Source: Roseateles sp. YR242
GTDB lineage: Bacteria > Pseudomonadota > Gammaproteobacteria > Burkholderiales > Burkholderiaceae_C
DNA length: 64,000 nt
Assembly: GCF_900109745.1 (NCBI RefSeq)
Contig: NZ_FOAV01000003.1
Coordinates: 468,946 to 532,945 of the forward strand
Direction: 5' to 3'
This document shows positions 14,273 through 22,488 of this stretch, one piece after another (positions within the stretch are counted from its first letter, which is position 1; each line of letters starts with the position of its first letter). The notes under the pieces are model-generated. The model made no database searches. It saw only the letters and a list, made by a program, of their open reading frames with translations, and was not told the origin of the DNA. Position numbers and translations under genes: made by a program.

Positions 14273-15874
14273 ATGACCCGCAACGTTGTCATCGGATTTC
14301 TCGGCACCCAGCTCGATGGCGGCCTGAGCCCGGCCCGGTGGGAGAAATGGCGACCCACCGTGTCGCTGGTCCAGCATGACGACATGGTGGTGGACCGGGT
14401 CGAGCTGATCCATTCCAGCCAGCACACCGCTTTGGCCGAGCTGCTGGCCCGGGACATGGCCTCGGTATCTCCCGAGACCGAGGTGCGGCTGCACGTCATG
14501 GATGTGGCGAACCCGTGGGACTTCGGCGAGGTCTATGCTGCGCTGTATGACTGGGCTCGCGCCTACGCCTTTGATACTGGCGGGGAGCGCTACTGGGCCC
14601 ACATCACCACCGGCACGCATGTGGGCCAGATCTGCATGTTCCTGATGGTGGAGTCCCGGTTCATCCCCGGCGTGCTGCTGCAGACCTCGCCGCCGCGCCG
14701 ACAGCGCCAGGGCGACCCCGGCTCCTACACCTTGATCGACCTGGACCTGTCCCGGTATGACGCGCTGGCGCAGCGCTTCAACCAGGCGCACACGGAAGCG
14801 CAGGACTTTCTCAAGAGCGGCATCGCGACCCGCAATGCCAGCTTCAATGCCTTGATCGACGAGATTGAGCGGGTGGCGGTGCGCTCCCGAGCGCCCATCT
14901 TGCTCACCGGGCCCACCGGGGCGGGCAAGTCCCATCTGGCACGCCGCATGTTCGAGCTGAAGCAGAGCCGGCACCAGGTCAGCGGTGCGTTTGTGGAGGT
15001 CAACTGCGCCACGCTGCGAGGCGACGGGGCCGCCTCCACCCTGTTCGGCCATCGCAAGGGGGCGTTTACCGGGGCGGTGGCCGACCGGCCCGGCCTGCTG
15101 CGCAATGCCGATGGCGGGGTGCTGTTCCTGGACGAGATCGGGGAACTGGGGCTCGATGAACAGGCCATGCTGCTCAAGGCGGTGGAAGACAAGCGCTTCC
15201 GCCCGATGGGCGGGGACAAGGAGGTCAGCAGTGATTTCCAGCTGATCGCCGGCACCCACCGGGATCTGCGGCAGGACGTGCAGGCGGGCCGTTTCCGGGA
15301 AGACCTGTTTGCGCGGATCAACCTGTGGTCCTACACCCTGCCGGGTCTGGCCCGGCGCCCGGAGGACATCGAGCCCACGCTGGACTATCTGCTGGCGCTG
15401 GCCGTCGCCGAAGGCGGGCGCTCGGTGCGCTTCCATGCCGAGGCGCGGCAGCGTTACCTGCAGTTCGCCAAGTCCACCCAGGCGCCATGGAGCGGCAACT
15501 TCCGGGACCTGACGGCCAGTGTCACCCGGCTGGTCACCCTGGCCGAGGGCGGGCGTATCTCGCTGGCGCTGGTGGAGGCGGAGATCCAGCGCCTGCAATG
15601 GTTCTGGGCACGTGAACCCGTTGCGCAGGATGAGCAGGCGGTTGATCTCGACGCCCTGCTGCCGGACCCCCTGCGGGCCGGCCTGGACCTGTTCGACCGG
15701 CTCCAACTGGAGGCGGTGGTGCGCCTGTGCCGGCAGAGCAGCAGCCTCTCGGACGCCGGGCGGCGGCTCTTCGACCAGTCCCGCACCCAGCGCACCGTGG
15801 TCAACGATGCTGACCGCCTGCGCAAGTACCTGCTGAAGCACGGATTGAGCTGGGACCGTGTGACAGGCCGGTGA
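14273..15874 (+). CDS. rtcR: Sigma-54-dependent activator RtcR with CARF sensor domain
   Basis: 533 residues, ATG chosen two codons inside a TTG alternative. The N-terminal 185 residues (VVIGFLGTQLDGG ... AHITTGTHVGQICMFL) are the CARF-type regulatory domain that senses RNA damage products bearing cyclic phosphate ends. The AAA+ domain follows with Walker A GPTGAGKS, the sigma-54 contact loop GAFTGA and Walker B GGVLFLDEIGEL; a C-terminal helix-turn-helix is at about 480-530. It is divergent from rtcBA and would activate the sigma-54 promoter found there. The CARF fold is shared with CRISPR ancillary proteins, but no CRISPR array is present. Confidence 0.96.
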   Translation: MTRNVVIGFLGTQLDGGLSPARWEKWRPTVSLVQHDDMVVDRVELIHSSQHTALAELLARDMASVSPETEVRLHVMDVANPWDFGEVYAALYDWARAYAFDTGGERYWAHITTGTHVGQICMFLMVESRFIPGVLLQTSPPRRQRQGDPGSYTLIDLDLSRYDALAQRFNQAHTEAQDFLKSGIATRNASFNALIDEIERVAVRSRAPILLTGPTGAGKSHLARRMFELKQSRHQVSGAFVEVNCATLRGDGAASTLFGHRKGAFTGAVADRPGLLRNADGGVLFLDEIGELGLDEQAMLLKAVEDKRFRPMGGDKEVSSDFQLIAGTHRDLRQDVQAGRFREDLFARINLWSYTLPGLARRPEDIEPTLDYLLALAVAEGGRSVRFHAEARQRYLQFAKSTQAPWSGNFRDLTASVTRLVTLAEGGRISLALVEAEIQRLQWFWAREPVAQDEQAVDLDALLPDPLRAGLDLFDRLQLEAVVRLCRQSSSLSDAGRRLFDQSRTQRTVVNDADRLRKYLLKHGLSWDRVTGR

Positions 15875-16066
15875 CGTGCCCCTCGTTTCACGGGCTTGTG
15901 CCATCTTTTGGGGATTGCGACTTCTTGGCCTCGCGCGCATGGTGCACACTGCACCACCGTGGGGCAAAAGTGACCAGAGTGTTCACCTTCGCCTCGACCA
16001 GACGAAACAAAACGGACAAACAGGCGCTGCGCCAATGCGGGGCACCTGTCTCTGAGAGGCGGCAGG

Positions 16067-17335
16067 ATGAAGATCGCATACCTAATCAATCACTATCCGA
16101 AGGTGAGCCACACCTTCATTCGCCGCGAGATCATTGCGTTGGAGCGGCAGGGTGTGGAGGTGTTGCGCGTGGCGGTGCGGGGCTGGGACGACGCCGCACC
16201 AGACCCGCAGGACCAGCAGGAAAAAAACCGCACCCACTACCTGCTGCGCCATGGCCTCATGCCCTTGCTGCAGTCCACGCTCGCCGAAGCCGTGGCCGCG
16301 CCCGTCCGGTTCTTCAAGGCGCTTGGCCTGGCGCTGCGGCTGGGTCATCGGGCCGACCGGCCGATGCCGCTGCACCTGATCTATCTGGCGGAAGCCTGCA
16401 TGGCCGTGCGCCTGCTGCGTGCGCAGGGCATCAGCCACGTCCACGCCCACTTCGGCACCAACTCCACGGAAGTGGCGCTGCTGATCGAGGCGCTGGGCGG
16501 CCCGGGCTACAGCTTCACCTGCCATGGCTCGGAGGAGTTCGACAAACCCGAGTCCCTGCACCTGGGCGAAAAGATCCGACGCGCCCGGTTTGTGGTGGCC
16601 ATCACGTCCTTCTGCCGCAGCCAGGTCTACCGCTGGGTGGACCACACCCATTGGCCCAAGATTCAGGTGGTGCGCTGTGGCGTGGACCCGGCCTTCCACA
16701 CCTTCAAGCCGGTGCCGGCCACCGGCAAGCGGCTGGTGGCGGTGGGCCGCCTGTGCGAGCAGAAGGGCCACCTGTTGCTGCTGGAAGCGGCGGCGCGCCT
16801 GGCCGCGGAGGGGGTGGACTTTGAACTGGTGCTGGCCGGCGATGGTGAATTGCGCGAGCCCATCGAGGCCCGCATTGCCGAGCTGAAGCTGGAGCGCAAG
16901 GTCCGCATCACCGGATGGATTGGCAGCGACCAGGTGCGCGAAGAGATGCTGGCAGCGCGTGCGCTGGTGGTGTCCAGCTTTGCCGAGGGGCTGCCCGTGG
17001 TGGCCATGGAGGCCATGGCGCTGCGCCGCCCCGTGATCAGCACGGCCATTGCCGGCATCCCGGAACTGGTGGTGCCGCAGGAAAACGGCTGGCTGGTGCC
17101 CGCGGGCGACCCCAAGGCACTGGCGCGGGCCATGGCCGCCTGCCTGGCCTGCGACGACGCCACGCTGCAAGGCATGGGTGAGGCCGCCCGCGTGCGGGTG
17201 CTCGGCAGCCATGATGTGGATCTGGAAGCGAGTCGCCTCGCGGCGCTGTTCCGGGATCAGTTGGGCGAGGAGCCCGCGATGTCGGACCTGCACGCGTCCG
17301 CCCATGGCGTGGTGGTGGGCGGCCACGGGGACTGA
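16067..17335 (+). CDS. Glycosyltransferase family 4 (WcaL/colanic-acid-type)
   Basis: 422 residues. N-terminal Rossmann half begins MKIAYLINHYPKVSHTFIRREI, a motif of exopolysaccharide glycosyltransferases; HVHAHFGTNS is the acceptor-side loop. The C-terminal half has the GT4 retaining-enzyme pattern: VGRLCEQKGHLLLLEA, VLAGDGELR, and SFAEGLPVVAMEAMALRRPV with the E-X7-E nucleotide-sugar site. It acts in the cytoplasm on a lipid-linked or polysaccharide acceptor. No other polysaccharide genes are nearby and the gene stands alone, so the sugar and acceptor are unknown. The 191 bases upstream, back to rtcR, show no recognisable element. Confidence 0.87.
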   Translation: MKIAYLINHYPKVSHTFIRREIIALERQGVEVLRVAVRGWDDAAPDPQDQQEKNRTHYLLRHGLMPLLQSTLAEAVAAPVRFFKALGLALRLGHRADRPMPLHLIYLAEACMAVRLLRAQGISHVHAHFGTNSTEVALLIEALGGPGYSFTCHGSEEFDKPESLHLGEKIRRARFVVAITSFCRSQVYRWVDHTHWPKIQVVRCGVDPAFHTFKPVPATGKRLVAVGRLCEQKGHLLLLEAAARLAAEGVDFELVLAGDGELREPIEARIAELKLERKVRITGWIGSDQVREEMLAARALVVSSFAEGLPVVAMEAMALRRPVISTAIAGIPELVVPQENGWLVPAGDPKALARAMAACLACDDATLQGMGEAARVRVLGSHDVDLEASRLAALFRDQLGEEPAMSDLHASAHGVVVGGHGD

Positions 17336-17339
17336 GCGG

Positions 17340-18278
17340 TCAGTCCAGCCGCTGTACCTCGTCGCCTGGCGAGCCCGGCTCGCATTCGTCCCCCAGCGGT
17401 GTCCAGCCCCGGTGGACCACGATTCGTCGGTCCTTCAGGCACAGTTCCACCCGTTGCGCCGACGGGACCTGCTGGCGCATGAAACCCTGCAGTGAATCCG
17501 GCAGGCTGACGCGCATGCGCAGGGCATACAGATCATCCAGGGGATGGTCATCCACATGCAGCAGCGGCACCCACTGGCCGATGAACATCAGCCCATGGGA
17601 GCCGACCTGCACCTGCGCAGGCTCATAGGACTGGGTCTGCAGCCAGCGTTGCGCCTGGGCGCGCTCATAACGGCGGCTATCGGCGGCCTGGGCCCGCGCA
17701 TCAGTGTCGTCCCAGGCCGCTGCCAGCATCTCGGCCACCCACTGGTTGCAGTTCTGGTAGCGCAAGCCATAGGCGTAGGCATTGGCGCTGTAATGCGCAC
17801 CGAGCAGGTTCAGGGCCGTCGGCTTGTCCAGCGCCCGATCACGCAACTGCGTGTCCTTGAAGCCCGGCATCGTGACGATGGAGACGTAAGCGGTGCCAGT
17901 GGCCTGGCCCGCCAGCAGGAAGGCGGCCAGGCCCTGGTCAAACAGCCGCGGCCGCGATTCGTCGCAGACGTAATACAGCTGCCGCACCGCCCAGGCGCCT
18001 TCTGGGTTGTCCTTGAGCGCGAGGCCGGCGTGGGAATAACGGATACCGAAGCGACGCAGGTCGGTGCCTGCGCGGGACACCAGCGCGGTGCTGCTGCCGG
18101 ACCGGTCCAGTTCCCGCATGACCGTGGCGGTGAAGCGCAGGATCAGGTCCTGGTCGCCGGCGGAGACCGCCTGGTGGCGTTCACACAGGCCGAACGACTG
18201 GGCCTGGGCGAGCGGGGAGAGCCCCAGCCCCAGCCCCATGCCGAGCACCCACCCGACGAACGCCAGATCAGATCGCAA
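17340..18278 (-). CDS. DUF2145 family exported protein
   Basis: 312 residues with a signal peptide (hydrophobic 8-26, ending AQAQ). The body matches DUF2145: FGIRYSHAGLALKDN, DQGLAAFLLAG, and NCNQWVAEML, where His, Cys and Asn resemble an NlpC/P60-like Cys-peptidase arrangement. That catalytic reading is my inference; the family is uncharacterised. Its start overlaps the end of the upstream gene at 18268-18738 by 11 bases, showing translational coupling of an exported pair. Confidence 0.8.
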   Translation of the reverse strand: MRSDLAFVGWVLGMGLGLGLSPLAQAQSFGLCERHQAVSAGDQDLILRFTATVMRELDRSGSSTALVSRAGTDLRRFGIRYSHAGLALKDNPEGAWAVRQLYYVCDESRPRLFDQGLAAFLLAGQATGTAYVSIVTMPGFKDTQLRDRALDKPTALNLLGAHYSANAYAYGLRYQNCNQWVAEMLAAAWDDTDARAQAADSRRYERAQAQRWLQTQSYEPAQVQVGSHGLMFIGQWVPLLHVDDHPLDDLYALRMRVSLPDSLQGFMRQQVPSAQRVELCLKDRRIVVHRGWTPLGDECEPGSPGDEVQRLD

Positions 18279-18738
18279 CGACCTTGCTGCTCAGCTGCTG
18301 GCGCCAGCCATCGTCCAGCACCAGGTAGAACGGTTTTTGTGACTGCTCATCCGAGAACTCCAGACCATAGGCACGTTCCTTGACCTGCACCAGCTGGCCC
18401 TTGGCCAGGGGTTGCTGGTCCAGCGTCTTGATGGGTACATACAGGTTGAAGGATTGCATCGCCTGCGGCGACACGCCGTCTTCCGCCTGCAGGGCGACCT
18501 GCATGATCCCGGCGCGGTCCTTGGCGGCGGCCACGTCCACCACCCGGTAACGGCCCTGGCCGACCTTGCGGTCGTCCTTCTTCGAACTGTTGCTCGAAGC
18601 GCCGAGGGAGTCGGACACGCTGCCCGACGACTCGGAGCCGGCGCTGGAGGCCGAGGAGACAAAGCTCTCCGCCTGCACGGCGAAAGCCGCCATGGCCAGC
18701 ACGGCGGCAGCGGAGATGGGAAGGAGGCTCGGACGCAT
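18268..18738 (-). CDS. Exported hypothetical protein paired with DUF2145
   Basis: 156 residues with a signal peptide (cleavage about AVQA-ES, residue 23). A Ser/Gly-rich disordered stretch at 26-55 precedes a beta-rich domain (GRYRVVDVAAAKDRAG ... PFYLVLDDGWRQQL). I recognise no named family. It is the first gene of a two-gene operon with the DUF2145 protein, with overlapping reading frames, which suggests that the two periplasmic products work together. Confidence 0.75.
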   Translation of the reverse strand: MRPSLLPISAAAVLAMAAFAVQAESFVSSASSAGSESSGSVSDSLGASSNSSKKDDRKVGQGRYRVVDVAAAKDRAGIMQVALQAEDGVSPQAMQSFNLYVPIKTLDQQPLAKGQLVQVKERAYGLEFSDEQSQKPFYLVLDDGWRQQLSSKVVAI

Positions 18739-18857
18739 GGGGAGGAGGGCGCAGTTGCTGACCGGGCTGATTACAACAGATGCCGGTGTACGGCAGGTTG
18801 ACGCCGTGTTGCAGGTGTGACCAGTTTTCTCGCCGGCTGGCGCGGCGCAGTGCAGCG

Positions 18858-18909
18858 CCCTGATGCAGGCCCTGATGCAGCCCCTGATGCAGCGGTTCCC
18901 TGATGCACC
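18858..18909. repeat. Four direct repeats of a 12-bp unit
   Basis: CCCTGATGCAG followed by G or C occurs three times head to tail (18858-18893) and once more after four bases as CCCTGATGCACC. It lies in the 426-bp intergenic region between the divergent DUF2145 operon and the peptidase gene; the rest of that region, apart from the operator near 19039, holds nothing I can name. Confidence 0.8.
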
Positions 18910-19038
18910 GGCTCGGGGCTGCTGCGCCCCGCGAGCGGGAATCTGTTCCTATCACCGCACACGCCCATCGTCGCCGGGCGCCAGCGTCATTTGATTGCGG
19001 GTCGACCCCAGTACCGCCCATGGCCCGCTGCCATAAAG

Positions 19039-19055
19039 TTCAACAGACCGTTGAA
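19039..19055. promoter_or_regulatory. Operator palindrome 1 (peptidase/PLP operon)
   Basis: TTCAACA-GAC-CGTTGAA, one mismatch from the 17-bp palindrome TTCAACA-N3-TGTTGAA seen upstream of three other units in this block, 110 bases before the peptidase start. Additional half sites TGTTGAA (19084-19090) and CAGTTGAA (19107-19114) follow, so binding may be cooperative. Confidence 0.75.
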
Positions 19056-19164
19056 GCTTAAACAACGGTTGCAAAGACAAGTCTGTTGAACGGACGTTGG
19101 TTGGGACAGTTGAAGACGCTCCTGGACACGTCGACCGGGAGCCCGTGCACTGAAGGACTGGGTC

Positions 19165-20910
19165 ATGGCGATCTTTGGAGAGCGTGGCGCTGCGGCGCAT
19201 AGGGTGGACATGGCGCGCAGGGCGCTGGTGTCAGCGGTGCTGGCCACAGCCGCCACCGGGGTGATGGCGGCGGAGCCGCCCGCGCTGGACGTGGTGCTCA
19301 CCCCGCAGGTGCAGGAGGGGCGCATCGTGCGGCTGGACGTAGACATGCGCCTGTCCGCACCGGCCATCGATGCAGGCAAGACCATCGTGCGTGCACCGGT
19401 GGTGCTGGTCGGTACGCCGATGGCTGCCTACCCCGCCGAAGCCATCCGCGCCAATGATGAAAAGGGCGAACTGACGCTGACCGCCTCCGAGGAACCGGCC
19501 ACCCCCACGGGCACCTACCGCCGCTGGACGGCCGACCGCGCCACGGTGGGAGATGTGCGCCTTCGCTACGGCACGGCGCCCCGTGTGGTCAATGCCGAGA
19601 CCCGCAACGGCCCGCTGTTTGACCTGCGCAGTGAGGCGGGCGGCATCATCGGCTCGGGCAACTATTTCTATGCGCTGCCGGAAAGCCGTGCGCCGCATCG
19701 GGTGTCTCTGCACTGGGATCTCTCCAAAGCGCCGGCCGGCTGGCGCGGTGTATGGAGCCTGGGCGAGGGGGACCAGACCGCTGTCATTCCCCCGGACACG
19801 CTGGCCTTCAGCTTCTATGCCGCCGGCCCGGTGCAGAGCAAGCCGCAAGCGCAGCTGAGCCCCACCAGTCCGTTCGCTTTCTACTGGCTCTCTCCGCCGC
19901 CGTTTGACCCGATCCAACTGGCGACGGACACGGAGAAGCTCTACAAGTTCATGTCGAAGTTCTTCGAGGATGCCGGCGGCTCCTACCGTGTCTTCGTGCG
20001 TGGCAACCCCTACAAGGCGGGCGGCGGAACGGCGCTGGCCAAGTCCTTCATGTTCAGCTACGGCGTGACCGGCGAGACCGCCAGCGGCGGTGATGAACAG
20101 ATGTTGCTGGCCCATGAGATGGCTCACAACTGGCCGCGCCTGGATGGCGACGAACATGCACTCACCGCCTGGTACACCGAGGGCACGGCGGAGTACTACT
20201 CCACCCTGCTGGCGCTGCGCGCAGGGGCGATCTCGCTGGACAAGTTCCTGAAGCTCGCCAATGAGAAGGCGGACGACTACTACACCAACCCCTACCGCAC
20301 GCTCTCCAATGCCGAAGCCGGCAAGAAGTTCTGGCAGGACGCGCGTGCCCAGCGGGTGCCTTACGGCCGGGGCTTCATGTATTTCGCGCGCCTGGATGCG
20401 CTGCTGAGGGCCAGTTCCAAGGGGAAGAAGCGCCTGGATGACCTGGTGCTGGCGGTGCAGCGGGCACAACGGCGTGGCGGCAAGGTCGGCCTGGAGGAAT
20501 GGGACCGGATGGTCACGAAGGCCCTGGGGGCCGCCGGCCGCAAGGACTTCGATGCCATGGTCGCCGGTGAACGGATCGAGATGCCGCCCACCACCTTCGG
20601 TCCGTGCTTCAAGCCTGTGGCGTCCACGGCCGCGCCGTTCGAGCTCGGGTTCGACGACATGCGCCTGGGCGCGGTGTCCAAGCTGGTGGAAGGCAGTGCC
20701 GCCGCGAAGGCCGGCCTGAAAGAGGGGGACCGCATCGTGGACCTCACGCCACTGCGCGAGGTGCGCGAGAACGCCACGGCGCACATGGCGTTGACGGTGG
20801 AGCGGGACGGACAGCTGTTGAAGGTGGACTACCTGCCACGCGGTACCGCTGTGCCGTCGGTCCAATGGGCCCGGGTGACGACGGTGCCGGACACCGCCTG
20901 CAAGCTCTGA
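19165..20910 (+). CDS. Exported M61-like gluzincin peptidase with C-terminal PDZ domain
   Basis: 581 residues from an ATG with AAGGA seven bases upstream; an ATG at 19210 also gives a clean signal peptide (MARRALVSAVLATAATGVMAA), so the true start may be there. The zinc motif HEMAHNW is at about 315-321, and the third ligand Glu about 20 residues later in TEGTAEYYS, the gluzincin pattern HExxH-X18+-E. The last 90 residues contain a PDZ-like segment (LVEGSAAAKAGLKEGDRIVDL), as in M61 glycyl aminopeptidases. It should act in the periplasm on peptides. It starts a two-gene unit with the Tat-exported PLP enzyme, 10 bases downstream, and sits behind operator 1. Confidence 0.82.
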   Translation: MAIFGERGAAAHRVDMARRALVSAVLATAATGVMAAEPPALDVVLTPQVQEGRIVRLDVDMRLSAPAIDAGKTIVRAPVVLVGTPMAAYPAEAIRANDEKGELTLTASEEPATPTGTYRRWTADRATVGDVRLRYGTAPRVVNAETRNGPLFDLRSEAGGIIGSGNYFYALPESRAPHRVSLHWDLSKAPAGWRGVWSLGEGDQTAVIPPDTLAFSFYAAGPVQSKPQAQLSPTSPFAFYWLSPPPFDPIQLATDTEKLYKFMSKFFEDAGGSYRVFVRGNPYKAGGGTALAKSFMFSYGVTGETASGGDEQMLLAHEMAHNWPRLDGDEHALTAWYTEGTAEYYSTLLALRAGAISLDKFLKLANEKADDYYTNPYRTLSNAEAGKKFWQDARAQRVPYGRGFMYFARLDALLRASSKGKKRLDDLVLAVQRAQRRGGKVGLEEWDRMVTKALGAAGRKDFDAMVAGERIEMPPTTFGPCFKPVASTAAPFELGFDDMRLGAVSKLVEGSAAAKAGLKEGDRIVDLTPLREVRENATAHMALTVERDGQLLKVDYLPRGTAVPSVQWARVTTVPDTACKL

Positions 20911-20920
20911 GGAGAAACGC

Positions 20921-22249
20921 ATGAAACGGCGCGATGTGCTGCGATGGGCTGGAAGTGCGTCGGTGGCCGGTGGGGCCGCCGCTGCGGCTGGCGGGGCTTT
21001 TGCATCAAGCGCGGCCTCTGCCGCTGCCAGCGCCGCCGCCCCCGCACAAGGGCCGATGCCGGCGCCACCCGCCACTGCAGCCGTCACGCTGCCCGACCGC
21101 GCATCGTTCCACTATCCCGCCGATGTCTGCTACCTGGACGCCGGCACCATGCACCCCATCAGCCGGGGCGCACAGGCGGCGCTGGACGCCTACGTGTCGT
21201 ACCGGACCGTGGGCCAGGGACGCCCGCCGTCGATGGGTTTCGATGACGACGAGGTGCGAGGCAAGTTTGCCCGGCTGATCAACGCGCAGCCGTCGGAGAT
21301 CGCCTATGTGCAGAGCACCACGGCCGGCGAAAACCTGATCCTCCAGGCACTGGGCCTGCCTGAACGGGGCGCCCATGTGGTCGTGGATACGCTGCATTTT
21401 TTCGGTTCGCTCCCCACCTATGGCGAGCTGGCGCGGCAAGGGGTGGACGTGACCTGGCTGCGGCCCAGGGACGGTCGCATCCCCATCGAGGACATCGAAC
21501 GTGCAGTGCGCAAGGGCACGCGTCTGGTCGCGCTGTCTCAGGTGTCGACCATCAATGGATTCGAGCACGACCTGCGTCGCGTCTGCGAAATAGCCCATGC
21601 CAAGGGGGCACTGGTGTACGCCGACATCGTGCATGCGGCAGGCTGCGTGCCGGTGGACGTGCGCGCCACCGGGGTCGATTTCGCCTCCTGCGCCAGCTAC
21701 AAATGGCTGATGGGGGACTTCGGGCTCGGCTTCCTGTACGTCCGCAAGGACCGGCAGGCGCTGCTGCGCCCCCGCCAGCTGGGCTACTACGCGCTCTCCG
21801 CCTTTGCGATGCACAGCCTGCCGTTTGATCCGCCTGAGCCGCCCGCCCGTGGCAAGGCCGCCCCGCCGGTGGACTATGCCCGGCGCGACGACGCCCAGGG
21901 ACTCTTTGGCATCGGCACCTACGCGCACACTGGCCTGGCCTTGCTGAACCATTCGCTGGACTACCTGCACCGCGTGGGTGTGGCGGCCATCCAGTCGCAT
22001 GCCTTGACGCTCACCGCCCGCCTGAAGGAGGAGTTGCCGCGCAGGGGCTACGCCCTCTTCACGCCGCCCGAGTCGCGTTCGCCGCTGGTGACCTGTGTGC
22101 TGCAGGACGCCCGCAAGAAACTTTCCGCTCCGTTGAATGAAGCCAGGGTGCGCATCACCTTGAGCGCCAATCGCTTCCGTGTGTCGGTGTCCGTGTTCAA
22201 CACCCTGGACGACATCGACCAACTGCTCGCCGCGCTACCGCGCCTCTGA
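20921..22249 (+). CDS. Tat-exported class-V-fold PLP-dependent enzyme
   Basis: 442 residues with AGGAG eight bases upstream. The N-terminus MKRRDVLRWAGSASVAGGA is a twin-arginine signal followed by a long Ala-rich stretch, so the folded, cofactor-loaded enzyme is predicted to be exported. The catalytic domain belongs to the class V aminotransferase/isopenicillin-N-epimerase group: STTAGENLI cofactor loop, VYADIVHAAG with the Asp binding the pyridine nitrogen, and SYKWLMGDFG with the Schiff-base Lys. Reactions in this group include epimerisation, beta-lyase and transamination; which applies is unknown. A cytoplasmic paralogue lies at 27969-29210. Confidence 0.85.
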   Translation: MKRRDVLRWAGSASVAGGAAAAAGGAFASSAASAAASAAAPAQGPMPAPPATAAVTLPDRASFHYPADVCYLDAGTMHPISRGAQAALDAYVSYRTVGQGRPPSMGFDDDEVRGKFARLINAQPSEIAYVQSTTAGENLILQALGLPERGAHVVVDTLHFFGSLPTYGELARQGVDVTWLRPRDGRIPIEDIERAVRKGTRLVALSQVSTINGFEHDLRRVCEIAHAKGALVYADIVHAAGCVPVDVRATGVDFASCASYKWLMGDFGLGFLYVRKDRQALLRPRQLGYYALSAFAMHSLPFDPPEPPARGKAAPPVDYARRDDAQGLFGIGTYAHTGLALLNHSLDYLHRVGVAAIQSHALTLTARLKEELPRRGYALFTPPESRSPLVTCVLQDARKKLSAPLNEARVRITLSANRFRVSVSVFNTLDDIDQLLAALPRL

Positions 22250-22376
22250 GCGAGCCTTGCGAGCCCCGTGACGCGGCAAGCCGTGGCGCGGACGCAGCAC
22301 ACGACACCGGATTTTCCCGAGGTCGGCAGCGGGCAAGGGGGAACCCCAGTACACCGCCTGGCCTCACCCACCTAAA

Positions 22377-22393
22377 TTCAACAAACGGTTGAG
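22377..22393. promoter_or_regulatory. Operator palindrome 2 (TonB receptor gene)
   Basis: TTCAACA-AAC-GGTTGAG, 95 bases upstream of the receptor start; the left arm is identical to operators 1 and 4 and the right arm differs at two positions. The AT-rich run after it (AGTATTAAACAAAAA) could hold a -10 element. Confidence 0.7.
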
Positions 22394-22488
22394 TATTAAA
22401 CAAAAAGTCATACGGCAAGCGAAGCGCTGATTTCGGCGCTGGATGTACCGACGGAGCACGTCTTCCCCAGATCCCGAAAGGCCTCCCC

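Noticed and set aside
14273..15874. CARF domain as a hint of a CRISPR-Cas type III system
   Set aside because: The CARF belongs to RtcR of the RNA repair system; I found no regularly spaced repeats or cas genes in the window.
14222..15967. Open frame of about 580 codons antisense to rtcR
   Set aside because: Product is compositionally biased (Gln, His, Gly, Arg) and rtcR is unmistakable on the other strand; no ribosome binding site of note.
18347..19021. Minus-strand frame with repeated HQGL units over the 12-bp direct repeats
   Set aside because: The repeated peptide only reflects the DNA repeat, and the frame overlaps the real exported protein at 18268-18738 in another phase.
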